DNA of 64,000 nucleotides from Proteles cristata cristata (taxonomy: Eukaryota; Chordata; Mammalia; Carnivora; Hyaenidae), in the NCBI GenBank assembly GCA_017311185.1, contig JAESUZ010005105.1, positions 310,001 to 374,000 on the forward strand, read 5' to 3'. The notes beneath the pieces were generated by a model. That model searched no databases. It worked only from the letters and a program-made list of their open reading frames with translations, and was not told the origin of the DNA. Within the stretch, counting starts at the first letter, position 1. Each line of letters starts with the position of its first letter. Below are positions 35,701 through 47,519 of this stretch, piece after piece. The position numbers and the translations under genes were made by a program.

Positions 35701-36966
35701 CATCATCAAGTCAGTATGGTATTGGCACAAAAACAGACACACAGACCAATGGAACAGAATTGAGAACTCAGAAGTGGACCCAAAAGTATACAGCCAACTG
35801 ATCTTTGACAAAGCAGGAAAGAATATCCAATGGAAAAAAGACAGCCTTTTTAACAGATGGTGTTGGGAGAACTGGACAGCAACATGCAGAAGAATGAAAC
35901 TAGATCATTTTCTCACACCATGCACAAAAATAAACTCAAAATGGATAAAGGACCTGAACGTGAGACAGGAAACTATCAACACCCTAGAGGAGAAAGCAGG
36001 AAACAACCTCCTTGACCTCCACCGCAGCAACTTCTTACTTGACACATCCCCAAAAGCAAGGGAATCAAGAGCAAAAATAAACTGTTGGGACCTCCTCAAG
36101 ATTAAAAGCTTCTGCACAGCCAAGGAAACAACCCAGAAAATTAATAGGCAACCAACGGAATGGGAAAAGATAGTTGCAAATGACATATCAGATAAAGGGT
36201 TGATATCCAGAATCTATAAGGAACTCACCAAACTACACGCCCGAAAAACAAACAACCCAGTGAAGAAATGGGCAGAAGATATGAACAGACACTTCTCCAA
36301 AGAGGACATCCAGATGGCCAACAGACCCATGAAACGATGCTCAGCATCCCTCCTCATCAGGGAAATACAAATCAAAACCACACTGAGATACCACCTCACG
36401 CCAGTCAGAGTGGCTAAAATGAGCAAATTAGAGAACTCTAGATGCTGGCGAGGATGTGGAGAAACGGGCACCCTCCTACACTGTGGGTGGGAATGTAAAC
36501 TGGTACAGCCCCTCTGGAAAACAGTGTGGAGGTTCCTCAGGAAACTAACAATAGAACTCCCCTGGGACCCAGCATAGCACTGCTAGGAATTTACCCAAGG
36601 GATACAGAAATGCTGAGGCATAGGAGCACATGTACCCCAATGTTCATAGCAGCACTCTCCACAATAGCTAAAACATGCAAAGAGCCTAAGTGTCCATCAA
36701 CAGATGAATGGATCAAGAAGATGTGGTTTATCTATAGCATGGAATACTACATGGCAATGAGAAACAATGAAATCTGGCCATGTGTAGCAACATGGATGGA
36801 CCTTGAGGGTGTTATGCTGAGCGAAATAAGTCAGGCAGAGAAGGACAAATATCATATGTGTGCATGTATAGGAGGATTAGGAGGAACTGAACAGAGGACC
36901 AAGGGGGAGAAGAAGGGCGGAAATGGTGGGGGAAAGGGAGAGAGGCAAACCATGAGAGACTCTTGA
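32796..36966 (+). pseudogene. L1 ORF2 (endonuclease and reverse transcriptase), broken at three places
   Basis: ORF2p nicks target DNA and reverse-transcribes L1 and SINE RNA. The endonuclease domain (from ATG 32796) keeps LNVNGL, LQETHF, NVYAPN, GDFNTPL and LSDHNALKLEI. Break 1 is an in-frame TAG at 33885-33887, after codon 363; the frame reopens immediately. Break 2 is a SINE plus 15-bp duplication (242 bp, a +2 shift) inside the reverse transcriptase SPGPDG motif at 34219-34475. The RT domain then reads on with FADD (near 35153-35164), and the cysteine-rich C-terminus [15 protein letters not shown] lies near 36440-36480. Break 3 is an apparent 1-nt deletion near 36573 at DPA/IALLGIY, after which the last roughly 130 codons continue in another frame to TGA 36964-36966. 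Everything between the breaks stays open, so decay is limited and the copy is probably fairly young. Confidence 0.92.
34234..34460 (+). mobile_element. Feliform SINE nested in L1 ORF2
   Basis: Head GACGCCTGGGTGGCTTAGTC (the first Gs are missing or merged with the target), B-box GGTTCGAGCC, CT tract and A-rich tail. Perfect 15-bp duplication AGAGCCCTGGACCTG at 34219-34233 and 34461-34475. It is in the same orientation as the L1 and necessarily younger than it. Confidence 0.95.
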
Positions 36967-37069
36967 ATGCTGACAAAAACTGAGGATTGACGGATGTGGG
37001 GGGGAGGGGGATGGGCATGGAGGAGGACACTTGTGGGGATGAGCACTGTTATGTGGAAACTAATTTGAC

Positions 37070-37097
37070 AATAAACTATTTGTAAAAAAAAAAAAAA
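37070..37097 (+). terminator. L1 polyadenylation signal and A-tail
   Basis: AATAAA at 37070-37075 is followed by a 14-nt A run from 37084. The 3' UTR just upstream (36990-37022) is G-rich (GTGGGGGGGAGGGGGATGGG) and could form a quadruplex, as is common in L1 3' UTRs. Confidence 0.85.
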
Positions 37098-37158
37098 GAT
37101 AAAATAAATATTAATTCTCCTAATCATTAAAATAAAGTATTTAAGAAATAATAATCAA

Positions 37159-37370
37159 AGGTACCTAGGTGGCTCAGTTGGTTAAGAGTCTGACTCGATC
37201 TGAGCTCAGGTCATGATATCACGGGTTCAGGAAATGGAGTCCCGCATCGGGCCCTGCACTGATAGTGTAAAGCTTGCTTGGGATTCTCTGTCTCCCTCTC
37301 CCTCTGCCCCTTCCCTGCTCATGCTCTCTCTTCCTCTCTCAAAAGTAAAATAAATATATTTTAAATATAA
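37159..37370 (+). mobile_element. Feliform SINE
   Basis: GGTACCTAGGTGGCTCAGTT head, degraded B-box (ACGGGTTCAGG), CT tract and an A/T-rich tail, 60 bp beyond the L1 tail. Confidence 0.85.
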
Positions 37371-38929
37371 GAACTAATAGTCAGATGGGGAAGATTGACT
37401 CGAGTAGATCATATGAGTATGTCCTACAACAGAACTCATCAGGTGACTCCCAGCATTTCAACATTTCAACAGGGTAAAAAGAACATGGTGATAAATCATT
37501 TCATCATCAGACTTTTTTCTTTTTTTTTTTTTGCTGCCACTGATACTATTATGATTACATTTCTTGCCTCTGTGGACACTGTCCCACATGTGCGGGCTAA
37601 GATTTTTTTCTTTGTTTTTCTTTGTTTTCTTTCATTTGCCAAAGTTAAATTCACTATAGATTCACTAGTGGTTTGAATAGTCACCAAGGACATTTTGTTT
37701 TTCACTTAATTGTTCCCCATGCACTTGAGCAGATAAAACCAATAAAGCACGTGACATTTCTATTAATGAAAATTTATAGAGCAACCCATGTCTTTGCAGA
37801 GAGTCAGGCCATCTTCATTTCCACAGCCAGGGAGAGTTGCTAGCATTTACTTGCTATTGTTTGTCCATTCTTTCAGTCACAGAATTGAGGAAAATATTAT
37901 TTGATAGCTTAAGCAGATCCATTTTAGACTTGATAATGATTAAGAGCAAAGAGTGCTATTCCCTATGCCACTGCATATTACCTTGCATTTGCAGGCATTC
38001 GTACCTGAAAGAGCATGTGCAGCTCAAAGTATGCCAAGGTTAAGTCAAAATTATAGCCACTATTACCCAGTGTTTCTCAGACCCAAGAAGGAACGTTGGG
38101 TTAAATTTCCCAAAATATGATGGGAAACCACCAGAAAGTAAGTATGAAATGTTTGTCATTTTTGTGCCTAAATGTTCAGGAACTGGAATCATAGAAGGTA
38201 TATAAAAGCAGTCCCTGGGTAAAGGCAGTGAATTTAGATATTACTGCTAAAAAAATCTGAGTACAAGAAGTACTTTCATGTTCAGAGAGGATCTGAAAAG
38301 TAATCTCTGGGATGCCATTTTGTTCTATATAACATAATAAAAAATATGAACATGATTCTTGAGCAGTGCTCTTGGAAAAGATCACAGTTAAGGATAAGAC
38401 CAGGTACACACACAACTGGGGAGTGGCATCACTGCTGTGCTATAATGAGAAAGACCAAAAAAAGGATACCAAAAATTCTCTCTCCCTTTTTCATAGATTC
38501 TAGAACACAAGGCTAGAAATAACTTCAAAGGGGAAACCATTCACCTAAAACATCTTGCTAAATGGTTAACTTATCCTTGAACATTTCCAGCCCATCTCTT
38601 GGGCTGCCTTAGTCCTAAAAGAACTCACAATAATTAATGTCATGTTAATTAGGTTAAACATCATTTTAAGATTTGGAGCCTCTGATGTTCATTGTTGTTA
38701 TTTTTTTACCGGTGAGTTCAGTCAAATAACATACAAAAATATAAAATAATACGTTTATTATTAATTTAAAGCATTATAAGATCAGGGAAATGTAATGATG
38801 ATTTATAATGAAATAAGCATTTAGAAAAAAGTGATGTACCTCCCCTATAAGAAAAATACCCATGAAACAACTATCAATTAGGATTATCTTGTTAGGAAAA
38901 AATATTAAAAATAATACTCAAAATAATAA
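37371..38929. other. Intergenic, no gene seen
   Basis: Unassigned. Short ORFs (37395-37676, 37837-38043 and minus-strand 38176-38415) lack recognisable domains. Confidence 0.4.
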
Positions 38930-39530
38930 TGCCCAAATCCCCAAGGCTTTGGAACATAGAAATTCATTTACAAATGGTGGGAGTATACACAGAGACACAT
39001 TTTCCAAAGGACTAGTTTGGGAATAACTATGGGAAGCATTTTATTCAAAATTTTTTACCAGTTCTTAAATGTTAAATTAGTCTGGTGAGGATAAAAAGAT
39101 TTACATACAGAATAGCCACTAAAACATTATACAACAAGTGGAAGCAACATTAATGTTCAATATTAGAACTATTAATTTTATAATTTACTTCCTTATATGA
39201 TGGGATATGATAAGCAAATAAAATTGCATTGTGAAGAATATTTAATGACATGAGGAAAATACATCATAACTGCTTTGAAAATAATTGAATGGATAGAGTG
39301 AGGTTGAGAGAGTAAAGCACCTATTTTCAATATAGCATTATTTTTATAAAATATAAGTAACTGCAAAACATAATTGTATGTACAAACAGGTTGTAGATAA
39401 ATATAAGATATTAAAAATGATGGACTGTGTTTAATGTCATTGTAGGATTTTCCTTTCTTACACTTTTCAATTGGTTGTAGATGAATATCTACTTGTTTTA
39501 TTATGGAGGATTCAAACAAGTAATGTTATC
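38930..39530 (+). mobile_element. Ancient L1 3' end (L1M-type)
   Basis: ATGGGATATGATAAGCAAAT at 39199 and GAAGAATATTTAATGACATG at 39234 recall the 3' UTR region of old L1s. The upstream limit is uncertain. Confidence 0.45.
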
Positions 39531-40141
39531 TTTAAAGAGAAAAATAATAAATAGCAACACTCCATAATTTAAAATTATCCTTGACAGCAGGAAGTGAAAC
39601 AGTCATGGCCTAAAACCTCAGTATTTAATATAATTTCTTTGTGCTAATCTTTTCCTCTTAAGGCAATCATCCAATGATGTGACGTTATTTACAAATCTCA
39701 TTTCAGCCATTTTCATCGAATTGAGGACACATTATATGATATGTAAGAGTGTATAATCCAGTGACACTAACTGGGGGTCAGTGTATTAGCCAACATGAAG
39801 GCACTGGGGGATGCAGGTAGAAGGAAATGGAGAAGAGCATTAGAGGCACTAAGTCAAAAGACGTGTGGTTCTTAGGAAACCTTCATGTCTTACTGTAGGA
39901 AAGCAATTTCTGCTTGAGCATGCATTAGTTATTTCCTGTCACTCAGGCAAACTCTTTATCCCATAAGCCTGTCACACTGCAGCAAGTCTCCTCAATGGGG
40001 AAAAACTGATGCCTTCCCTAAGCACAGAGGGGAAAAAAACACTTAAGGTATTTCATAGGGAATAACTTAAAGCAAACTTACAAAAAAACATTCATATTAC
40101 AAAATAATTGTTGCCTCATACAGAAATTTCGTTCTAGTCAT
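39531..40141. other. Intergenic, nothing recognised
   Basis: No ORF or known repeat was seen. Confidence 0.45.
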
Positions 40142-40342
40142 TTATTTTTTAATATTTATTTATTTTTGAGAGAGAGAGAGAGCATGAGCAAGGGAGGAGC
40201 AGAGAGGGAAGGGGGCAGAGGATCTGAAGCAGGCTCCCTGCTGACAGCAGAGAGCTTGATGTGGATCTTTAACTCAGGAACTATGAGATCATGACCTGAG
40301 CTGAAGTCGGACACTTAACCAACTGAGCCACCTCGGTGCCCC
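40142..40342 (-). mobile_element. Feliform SINE
   Basis: Antisense copy from TTTTTAATATTTATTTATTT to head GGTGCCCC. An imperfect roughly 10-bp duplication, TTCTAGTCAT / TTCTAATCAT, flanks it. Confidence 0.88.
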
Positions 40343-41721
40343 TCATTCTAATCATCTATTGAAGAAATGTAGATGCCCCAGGTATACTGTTTGTGGCTAG
40401 AAAACATTTGAAAAGCTAACATTTTAATTAATTTGTGATTATTAGAATTGAATAAGGATAAGCAATTTCCCCAAATCCTAAAATTACAGATTCCCTAGAA
40501 ACACACTTCAATTCAGTTTGACCTGGGTCAAATTCCAGCTCTGATACTTCCTAGAAGAACAATATTGCCGCAATTGCTGGTAAGGGTACATGAATAGGTA
40601 GGAATGTGAGAGATGAAAAGTACTCAATTGCTTCCTGGAAGGTGGTGACAATGGTTTCTTTTGACAGGATCCCCAAAAGAAGCAACACAGGGAGACAGTC
40701 TTGTAGGGAAACTCATAAGAATGGATTGTGATTTTTCAGCTTTTCAGAATATCCATACCTAATAACCAGGTTTATTTATTCTCCATGTCATATTTAATCC
40801 ATGTTAAGTATTAATGCTTGATAATAATTGTTCTTTGGGGAAATAAGCACAGGCTGAGTCTATCCTTGGGCAAGAGTTCTGAGGAGCATTGATAGGGGCA
40901 GCAATGATTAGTGACATTCCCAAAGGCAAAGTGAGCCTTCAGAGAATGGAGTCATGACAAAGAAGGCAACTCCTTGCCCAAATGGTATTCCCCTATGTTT
41001 GCCCATCTAGGAGGATGTAGATGTTATGTTACTAATAAAGATGGCAAGTCGCCTTAGAAGGCATTTGGAAGCTGAAATATCTATGCGTAAACTACAGAAC
41101 TCCTATATGGATCATGAAAACCTAAGGACAAAATTCTGTTCTCTATTAAGGATATCAGAACATCCTACTTGTCAGTGTTCTGGGAAGGCTTGGAAAGGGT
41201 AGGATTCTAGACAACAAATAGATGTTGAAACAGGAATTCAGAAAAGGAAATAAAACAGAGGCTGATCAAACCGATATAAGGCAGAAACAAAGACTCAAAT
41301 AATTCAGCCTCTTATAAAAGGGGAGCAAAGAAGAAATCTTGTAGCAGTGTGGGACTCGAGAAATTTCATGGTAATTCTCCAGTTCACTCACATAGTAAAG
41401 ACCTCTCTAAGATGTTTGGGAGATTAAGGAATTTATTTAAAGAGGACAAGAGTTGCAAAGCATGGAAAATAATACAACCAAGTATTGATAATACCAACCA
41501 ATATTGATGGCATTATATTATGATAGGCATTATATGATGATTTGCTGATATGCTGTCCTAACAAATGGGGAAATAAAAATTTTATGCATATTTTTCCTAT
41601 TTACTAACATTCATGGATCTCCTGCTCTACACTGAAGACTGGGGATACCATGATGGCTGCCCTAATCCCAGAGGACTGTGAAATCCTTGTGGTATTTTAT
41701 ATCTACTTTAAAATTGGTCCT
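40343..41721. other. Intergenic upstream region of OR gene 2
   Basis: No ORF. Possible location of the non-coding exon and promoter of the second OR gene, but nothing definite was seen. 41600-41690 faintly resembles an old mammalian-wide repeat. Confidence 0.4.
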
Positions 41722-41938
41722 GGGGGTGCCTGGGTGGCTCAGTCAGTTAAGCATCTGACTTAGCTCGGTTGTGATCTCACCATTTGCGACTTCCAGACCT
41801 GCATAGGGCTCTGTGCTGACAGCTCAGAGCCTGGAGCCTGCTTCAGATTCTGTGTCTCCCTCTCTTTCTGCCCCTCTCCTGCTCACACTCTGTCTCTCTG
41901 TTTCTCTCAAAAATAAGTAAACCTTTAAAAAATTGTAA
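41722..41938 (+). mobile_element. Feliform SINE
   Basis: GGGGGTGCCTGGGTGGCTCA head, CT tract and AAAAATAAGTAAACC tail, ending about 280 bp before the ATG of OR gene 2. Its B-box region is altered. Confidence 0.9.
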
Positions 41939-42141
41939 CCTGTAACTGGAGTGGAAATGAAACTCCAGAGGGATCTTTTCTATAAACCACATTCTGAAGA
42001 CCAAGGTAAAGCAGAGTCCAGGGAAATGAGTCATGATGCAATCACTTCTACACAGATTATTGACAATCAAATAAAGTATTAAAATGTGCTTCTATTGACT
42101 TGCTGGGCTACTTTTCCTCATTATATAGCTATTCAAATATT

Positions 42142-42163
42142 CTTTTTAAGTTCTATTCCTCAG
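42142..42163 (+). promoter_or_regulatory. Candidate splice acceptor before OR gene 2
   Basis: TTTTTAAGTTCTATTCCTCAG with AG at 42162-42163, 53 nt before the ATG. A second AG at 42190-42191 is an alternative with a poorer pyrimidine tract. Confidence 0.4.
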
Positions 42164-42216
42164 ATTCAAGGTTTGTGATTTATTAATACAGACTCATTAT
42201 ATATTTGAAGACAGTG

Positions 42217-43149
42217 ATGAAAAATCATTCTGCAATAACATTCATTCTACTAGGATTGACTGATAACCCAGTACTACAGATTTTTCTTTCAGTATTTCTG
42301 TTTTTCACCTACATTTTCACTGTTGCTGGAAATCTAATCATTATCCTCCTCACTCTGGTTGACTCTCACCTCAAAACACCCATGTACTTTTTCCTTCGGA
42401 ATTTTTCCATCTTAGAAATAATACTTACAACTGTCTGTGTCCCTCGATTCCTGTACAGCCTGACAACTGGGGACAAAAGTGTTACCTATAATGCTTGTAT
42501 CATCCAGTTATTTTTTGTCATCCTCATTGGAGCAACAGAATTTTTTCTTTTAACTGCCATGTGCTATGACCGCTACCTGGCCATCTGCAAGCCCCTGCAC
42601 TACAGAACCATCATGAATGAAAGAGTATGCACCATTCTTGTCCTTTGCTGTTGGCTGATTGGGTTGGTTGTCATACTCCCACCACTTAGCCTGGGAGTGC
42701 AGCTAGATTTCTGTAACTCCAATCTCGTTGACCATTTTGGCTGTGATGCATCTCCTCTTCTGCAGATTGTATGCTCAGACACCCAACTTGTAGAGCAACT
42801 TGTTTTAATCATGGCTGTGCTGACCCTCCTAGTCACACTGGTCTGTGTAATTATGTCCTACACATACATCATCAAGACTATTTTAAGACTCCCTTCAGCT
42901 CAGCAAAGAAAAAAGGCTTTCTCCACGTGTTCTTCCCACATGATCGTAGTTTCCATCACCTATGGAAGTTGCATCTTCATCTATATCAAACCACCAAAGG
43001 AAGGAGTAGCCATTAATAAAGTAGTGTCATTACTCAACACCTCAGTTATCCCAGTGATGAACCCTTTCATTTATACACTACGGAATAAGCAAGTCAAACA
43101 AGCCTTCAAAGACTCAATTAAAAAGATGGCATTTCTTTCAAAGGATTAG
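42217..43149 (+). CDS. OR6C-like: Olfactory receptor, family 6 subfamily C-like (310 aa, intact)
   Basis: Odorant GPCR of olfactory sensory neurons, with a single open coding exon of 310 codons. Landmarks are the NHS glycosylation site at 3-5, GN at 38-39 (TM1), PMYFFL at 55-60, Cys94, [10 protein letters not shown] at 115-124, loop-2 cysteines in the segment around [21 protein letters not shown] in TM6, PVMNPFIY at 279-286 (TM7) and a Lys-rich tail. The ATG at 42217 is used because the open frame extends upstream only from a TTG codon at 42205. It looks closer to the third gene (55.0 kb) than to the first, sharing TTGD, ATEFFLL and KKAFSTCSS. It differs from the subfamily norm at MCYDRYL (usually MSYDRYV) and PVMNP (usually PLLNP). 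It is 2 residues shorter than the other two, one of them in the third extracellular loop. The orthologue number is not assigned. Confidence 0.95.
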   Translation: MKNHSAITFILLGLTDNPVLQIFLSVFLFFTYIFTVAGNLIIILLTLVDSHLKTPMYFFLRNFSILEIILTTVCVPRFLYSLTTGDKSVTYNACIIQLFFVILIGATEFFLLTAMCYDRYLAICKPLHYRTIMNERVCTILVLCCWLIGLVVILPPLSLGVQLDFCNSNLVDHFGCDASPLLQIVCSDTQLVEQLVLIMAVLTLLVTLVCVIMSYTYIIKTILRLPSAQQRKKAFSTCSSHMIVVSITYGSCIFIYIKPPKEGVAINKVVSLLNTSVIPVMNPFIYTLRNKQVKQAFKDSIKKMAFLSKD

Positions 43150-43814
43150 AAAACTAAAAAGATTTTTTAATTAGAAAATATATATACCTAATGTCACTTC
43201 TCACTTTATCCTGATTCCAAAACTCTATGATCTATTTCCATAGATATTCCACAGGTTTTTGTTAATATAAATTTGCCATCTTCAAATTATTTTGGTGTAT
43301 ATATTACCTTTTTCTAGGTCATTCTGTGTTTCCAATACTCTGGAGTCTGTTTGAACTTGAGTCTATTGTTGGACACCAAGTAATGAGATAAAGTGGAGTG
43401 AGTCTTGAACAAGGTCAGCACTTTCTTGCAAGGAAATGACCTCAAGAGAGGTCATTACATGTTTTTCAGACAAGAAGAGACCAAACCCTCTCTTGGATAC
43501 AGGGTAATAAGTGTCTGCTTCTCTGGGGCTTCAGTAAAATCTACTAATGTGTGCCCTCTAGAAACCCCTGGAGGTTGTGAATTCAATTTACGTCAAAATT
43601 AATTCATCCACAAGATTAGACTTGGTTAGGTTTCTAAAAGTTTCAATCCTGTAGTTACAGGAGATTTTACAGGTTTTTTTAGGGAAGTCATACTTTCCTC
43701 ACTCCTTTTTCATACCTTGAGACAGAAATTTAAAATCCTGAGATAATCACGTCTCTTTCTGCAAGTTCTCCAGATACTTCAAAATAATCAACCAAAGTTA
43801 CAGTTCTTATATTC
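43150..43814. other. 3' flank of OR gene 2
   Basis: No good poly(A) signal within the first few hundred bases was noticed. The 65-codon ORF at 43405-43602 has no domain. Confidence 0.4.
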
Positions 43815-43824
43815 CTCATTTTCC

Positions 43825-44048
43825 TTTTTTTTTTTTTAATGTTTTATTTATTTCTAGGAGAGAGAGAGAGAGACAGCGTGAGCAGGGAGGGGTCAGAGAG
43901 AGAGGGAGTCACAGACTCTGAAACAGGCTCCAGGCTCTGAGCTGGCAGTCAGCACAGAGCCCGACGCGGGGCTTGAACCCACGAACTGCGAGATCATGAC
44001 CTGAGCTGAAGTCGGACGCTTAACCGACTGAGCCACCCAGGCGCCCCT
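43825..44048 (-). mobile_element. Young feliform SINE with target-site duplication
   Basis: Antisense full-length copy ending AGGCGCCCC. The 10-bp duplication CTCATTTTCC lies at 43815-43824 and 44049-44058. Confidence 0.93.
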
Positions 44049-44058
44049 CTCATTTTCC

Positions 44059-44323
44059 ACTAAAATATTCCATGACAGTAGCTACTTGGTAAAAGCAAGC
44101 CATAATGGCAGCAAACATTCAAATGGTGACAAAACTCATCTACTTATAGGAAGGCTGCAAAGGATTATGGATATTTCTACAAATCAATATTTAATGTGTA
44201 CTTGACTCATGTCTAAGCTAGATTGCAAGATCTTGCATGCTATCTCATCTCCTACCTTCTCTGCTATTCCTACCACCAACACTCACCCCAAATGTTAATA
44301 AACTTCTACTAGGTAACAAAGAG
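44059..44323. other. Short unassigned interval
   Basis: Between a SINE and an L1 insertion. No feature was seen. Confidence 0.4.
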
Positions 44324-44337
44324 TGCTACTCATTTTG

Positions 44338-45106
44338 GTTGTTTTATTTTAAGTTTTTATTAAATCCCAGTTAGTTAACATACTGAGAAATGTTAGTTTC
44401 CGGTGTAGAATTTAGTGATTCACTACTTATGATACAACTCCCAGTGCTCATCACAAGTGACCTCCTTAATACTCAGCACCTATTTAACCCATCTCCCCAC
44501 TCACCGCCCCCTCCAGTAATCTTGTTTGTCCTGTAGTTTAAAGTCTGTTTCCTGGTTTGTCTCCCTTTGCTTCCCCTATGCTTATCTATTTTGTTTCTTA
44601 AATTCCACATATGAGTGAAATCACATGGTGTTTGTTGTTCTCTGACTGACTTATTTCACTTAGCATAATAGTCTCTAACTCCATCCATGTCATTGCAAAT
44701 GGCAAGATTTTATATATATAAACCACACCTTCTTTATCTATTCGTCCATCAATGGACATTCGGGCTCTTTCCATAATTTGGCTATTGTTGATAATGCTGC
44801 TATAAACATCGGGGTACACATGCCTCTTTAATTGACTATTTTTGTATCCTTTGGGTAAATACCTAGTAGTGTTGGATTGTAGGGAAGTTTTACTTTTTAA
44901 TGTTTTGAGGAAACATTAGAGGCTGCAAAGGTTTGCATTCCCACCAACAGTGCAAGAGAATTCCCCTTTCTCCACATCCTCACCAACACTTGTTGTTTCC
45001 TGTGTCGTTAATTTTAGCAATTCTGACTGGTGTGAGGGGATATCTCATTGCAGCTGGATTTGAATTTCCCTGATGACGAGTAATGTTGATCATCTTTTCA
45101 TGTGTC
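44338..45106 (-). mobile_element. 5'-truncated L1 (ORF2 C-terminus and 3' UTR), antisense
   Basis: The reverse complement covers the ORF2 C-terminal region and 3' UTR of a carnivore L1. A 14-bp direct repeat with one mismatch flanks it, 44324-44337 and 45107-45120. The frame is broken. Confidence 0.85.
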
Positions 45107-45120
45107 TGCTACTTATTTTG

Positions 45121-45399
45121 TAAGGCAAGGGACCAAACATATAATGCAGCCAAACAGAAAGGCCTTTAAGACAACATAAAATCTAATCATAACTAAAGAA
45201 GTATTTAACAGGAATATTTAGAATAAGCAAAGCAGCAACTTATGATTATCCATCACTCTAGATTTTCAAAAATCTAGAACTTCAGGAAATGGTTTATATT
45301 GAAGAAAAGAACACAAAAAGATAATAGGCTCAAGAGAAAATGGAATAACTAGGAGCATATATGCCCTCTCAGTTTAAGCCACTAAAAACTGAAGCATCC
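45121..45399. other. Unassigned interval
   Basis: AT-rich, possibly the 5' part of the following L1/HAL1 remnant. Confidence 0.35.
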
Positions 45400-47042
45400 A
45401 TTTTCCAGAAAACTGACATCAGGCAGTGAAGGGAAGTGATACCTGAGAAGAGATTACTTCAGCTTACTTCCTGGACAGTGGTGCAAAGCTCACCAGTCAG
45501 CCAGAGTTAAGGAGACATAGGAGGTACTCCAGGGAGTACCGAGAGTACTACCCTAAAGTTCACAAGAAAGAGTACCAAGAGGTGGAAGAGACATACCTGG
45601 TGATCTATAGATGGCCCATCAGAGTATTCAGCTGAGTAATGATCACCATATACGTGTAAGAAAATTACCTGACTGAGGTAATAATCATCCAAAAGGATTG
45701 CAAAGAACCTTCTGAGCTCACATAAGAATGAAAATGGTTTCTATTCACAGCAAAAAGAATTAAAAATCTCTTAATTTACTGGGTATTATTCAGAAAGATT
45801 TGCCTCAGTTTGAAGAGAGTAAATCAGCAGGCTAAACATTGCTCTGGTCCAGTCCATTGATCTGGTCCAGTAAGCTAAACATGAACCTACCAAAAGGAAT
45901 GAAGAACACCAGGAAAGATAACAGCTTGGGCAAACTGATTAACACAGAACTTGAAAGGATAAAACTGTTTCCAAGTGATTCAAGTGATACCAGAACAAAG
46001 CTAAAAAATGTTTACAGAGATACATCCAGCCTTCAAGAAGGTGAAATTCATAATGCCTGACATAATTATAATTTACCAGGCATGCAAAGAGGCAGGAAAA
46101 TGCAACCTATACTTAGAACAATCAATACAAATAAATCCAAAAGTGGCACCAATGATACAACTAAAACAAAATACAGTTAAAACAGTAATCATAACTATAC
46201 TTCAATACTGCAAAAAAATAGATGTTAAGTAAAAATGTTGAGAAAAAACATATTGTTAAAAAGATCCAAATCAAACTTATACAGATGAAAATATACTTTA
46301 TAAGAAATATATAGATTATTATTAGTTAGATATTGCAGAAAAAAATCAGTTAAAGAAACAGCAGTTAAAACTCTAAGCATACAAAGAAAACAAAAACAAA
46401 AAAAATATTAACAGAGCATCAGGGAACTGTAACAGGAATTCAAGACGCCTGATATATTGTATATATTGAAGGCTCCTCAGAAAAGGAGATAGGAAGGACC
46501 CAAAAAAGTGTTTAAAGAAATGACTGAAAACATTTCAAAATACTGTAAACTTCAAAAAGTGGAAAATATAAATCCACTAATCAGATGTGCTCAGCAAAGC
46601 CTAACCACAGCAAACATGGAGGCACAACAATTTTTTTAATTACATAAAAGCAAAGAATGAAATCTTATTACCTAAATAGAAGAATGACAGCATACTTCTT
46701 AATGGAAACAATGTAAGACAGAAAACTGCAGAACATCTTTAAAGTGGGAGCAGAGTGACAACCTAGAATTCTATCCATCAAAAATATTTTTCAAAATTGA
46801 AGGTGAAAGAGACTTTTCAGACATAGAAAACCTAAAATAATTCATCACCAGCAGACCTTCTTTACAAGAAATGTTAAAGGAAATCTCGCAGAAATTGCTG
46901 CCAGACAAAAACATGAACCTACCAAAAGGAATAAAGAGCACCAAGAAAGAGACCAACTTGAGTAGATACATGAGCTCTTTTCTTATTATTTAAATAAATC
47001 AAAATTATAATTGAGAATTTAAAGCCAAAATAAAATATTTTA
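45400..47042 (+). mobile_element. Ancient HAL1/L1 ORF1-bearing remnant
   Basis: 46008-46980 is diverged ORF1. It has a coiled-coil-like Lys/Glu-rich part and then a C-terminal stretch recognisable as YPSKIFFKIEGERDFSDIE and ITSRPSLQEMLKEI, from about 46770 to 46880. AATTATAATTGAGAATTTAA near 47003 resembles the sequence that follows ORF1 in HAL1. Stops interrupt all frames. 45420-46000 may be its 5' region. Confidence 0.55.
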
Positions 47043-47057
47043 TGGAGTAATTTATAA

Positions 47058-47281
47058 TTTTTATTTTATTTTTTTAATGTTTTATTTATTTCTAGGAGAG
47101 AGAGAGAGAGACAGCCTGAGCAGGGGAGGGTCAGAGAGAGAGGGGGTCACAGACTGAAACAGGCTCCAGGCTCTGAGCTGGCAGTCAGCACAGAGCCCGA
47201 CGCGGGCCCGAACCCATGAACCGCGAGATCATGACCTAAGCGAAAGTCGGACGCTTAACCGACTAAGCCACCCAGGCGCCC
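47058..47281 (-). mobile_element. Young feliform SINE with target-site duplication
   Basis: Inserted in the HAL1/L1 remnant. The 15-bp duplication TGGAGTAATTTATAA lies at 47043-47057 and 47284-47298. Confidence 0.93.
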
Positions 47282-47302
47282 TGTGGAGTAATTTATAAGT
47301 TT

Positions 47303-47509
47303 TAAAATTTTTTTAATCTTTATTTATTTTTTCTAGACAGAACACAAGGGAGAGAGGAGAAGAGAGAGAGGGAGACATAGAAACTGAAACAGGCTCAAGC
47401 TCTGAGCTGTCAGCACAGAGCCCAGTGCGGGGGCTTGAACTGATAAATCATGAGATCATGACCTGAGCTGAAGTCGGTAGCCCAACTGACTAAGCCACTC
47501 AGGTGCCGC
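47303..47509 (-). mobile_element. Feliform SINE, older
   Basis: Antisense copy with a diverged head (CAGGTGCCG) and GA-rich tract, about 20 bp beyond the previous SINE. Confidence 0.85.
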
Positions 47510-47519
47510 TATCATTTTG

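Larger units (their letters stand above)
30002..37097 (+). mobile_element. Near full-length carnivore L1 LINE (about 7.1 kb)
   Basis: All L1 parts occur in order: a 1.9-kb 5' UTR, ORF1 (broken), a 46-bp gap, ORF2 (broken), a 3' UTR with AATAAA and an A-tail. A 12-bp direct repeat AAGATAAAATAA flanks it (29990-30001 and 37096-37107), although its 3' copy overlaps the A-tail. The 5' end starts at the expected GGGGGCAAGATGGCGG, so it is not 5'-truncated. A later SINE (34234-34460) sits inside ORF2. It cannot mobilise itself because both ORFs are interrupted. Confidence 0.93.

Noticed and set aside
34367..36577. A 736-codon intact reverse transcriptase gene
   Set aside because: The start lies in the SINE, not at the ORF2 start, and the C-terminus is cut by a frameshift. 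It is a fragment of the broken L1 ORF2.
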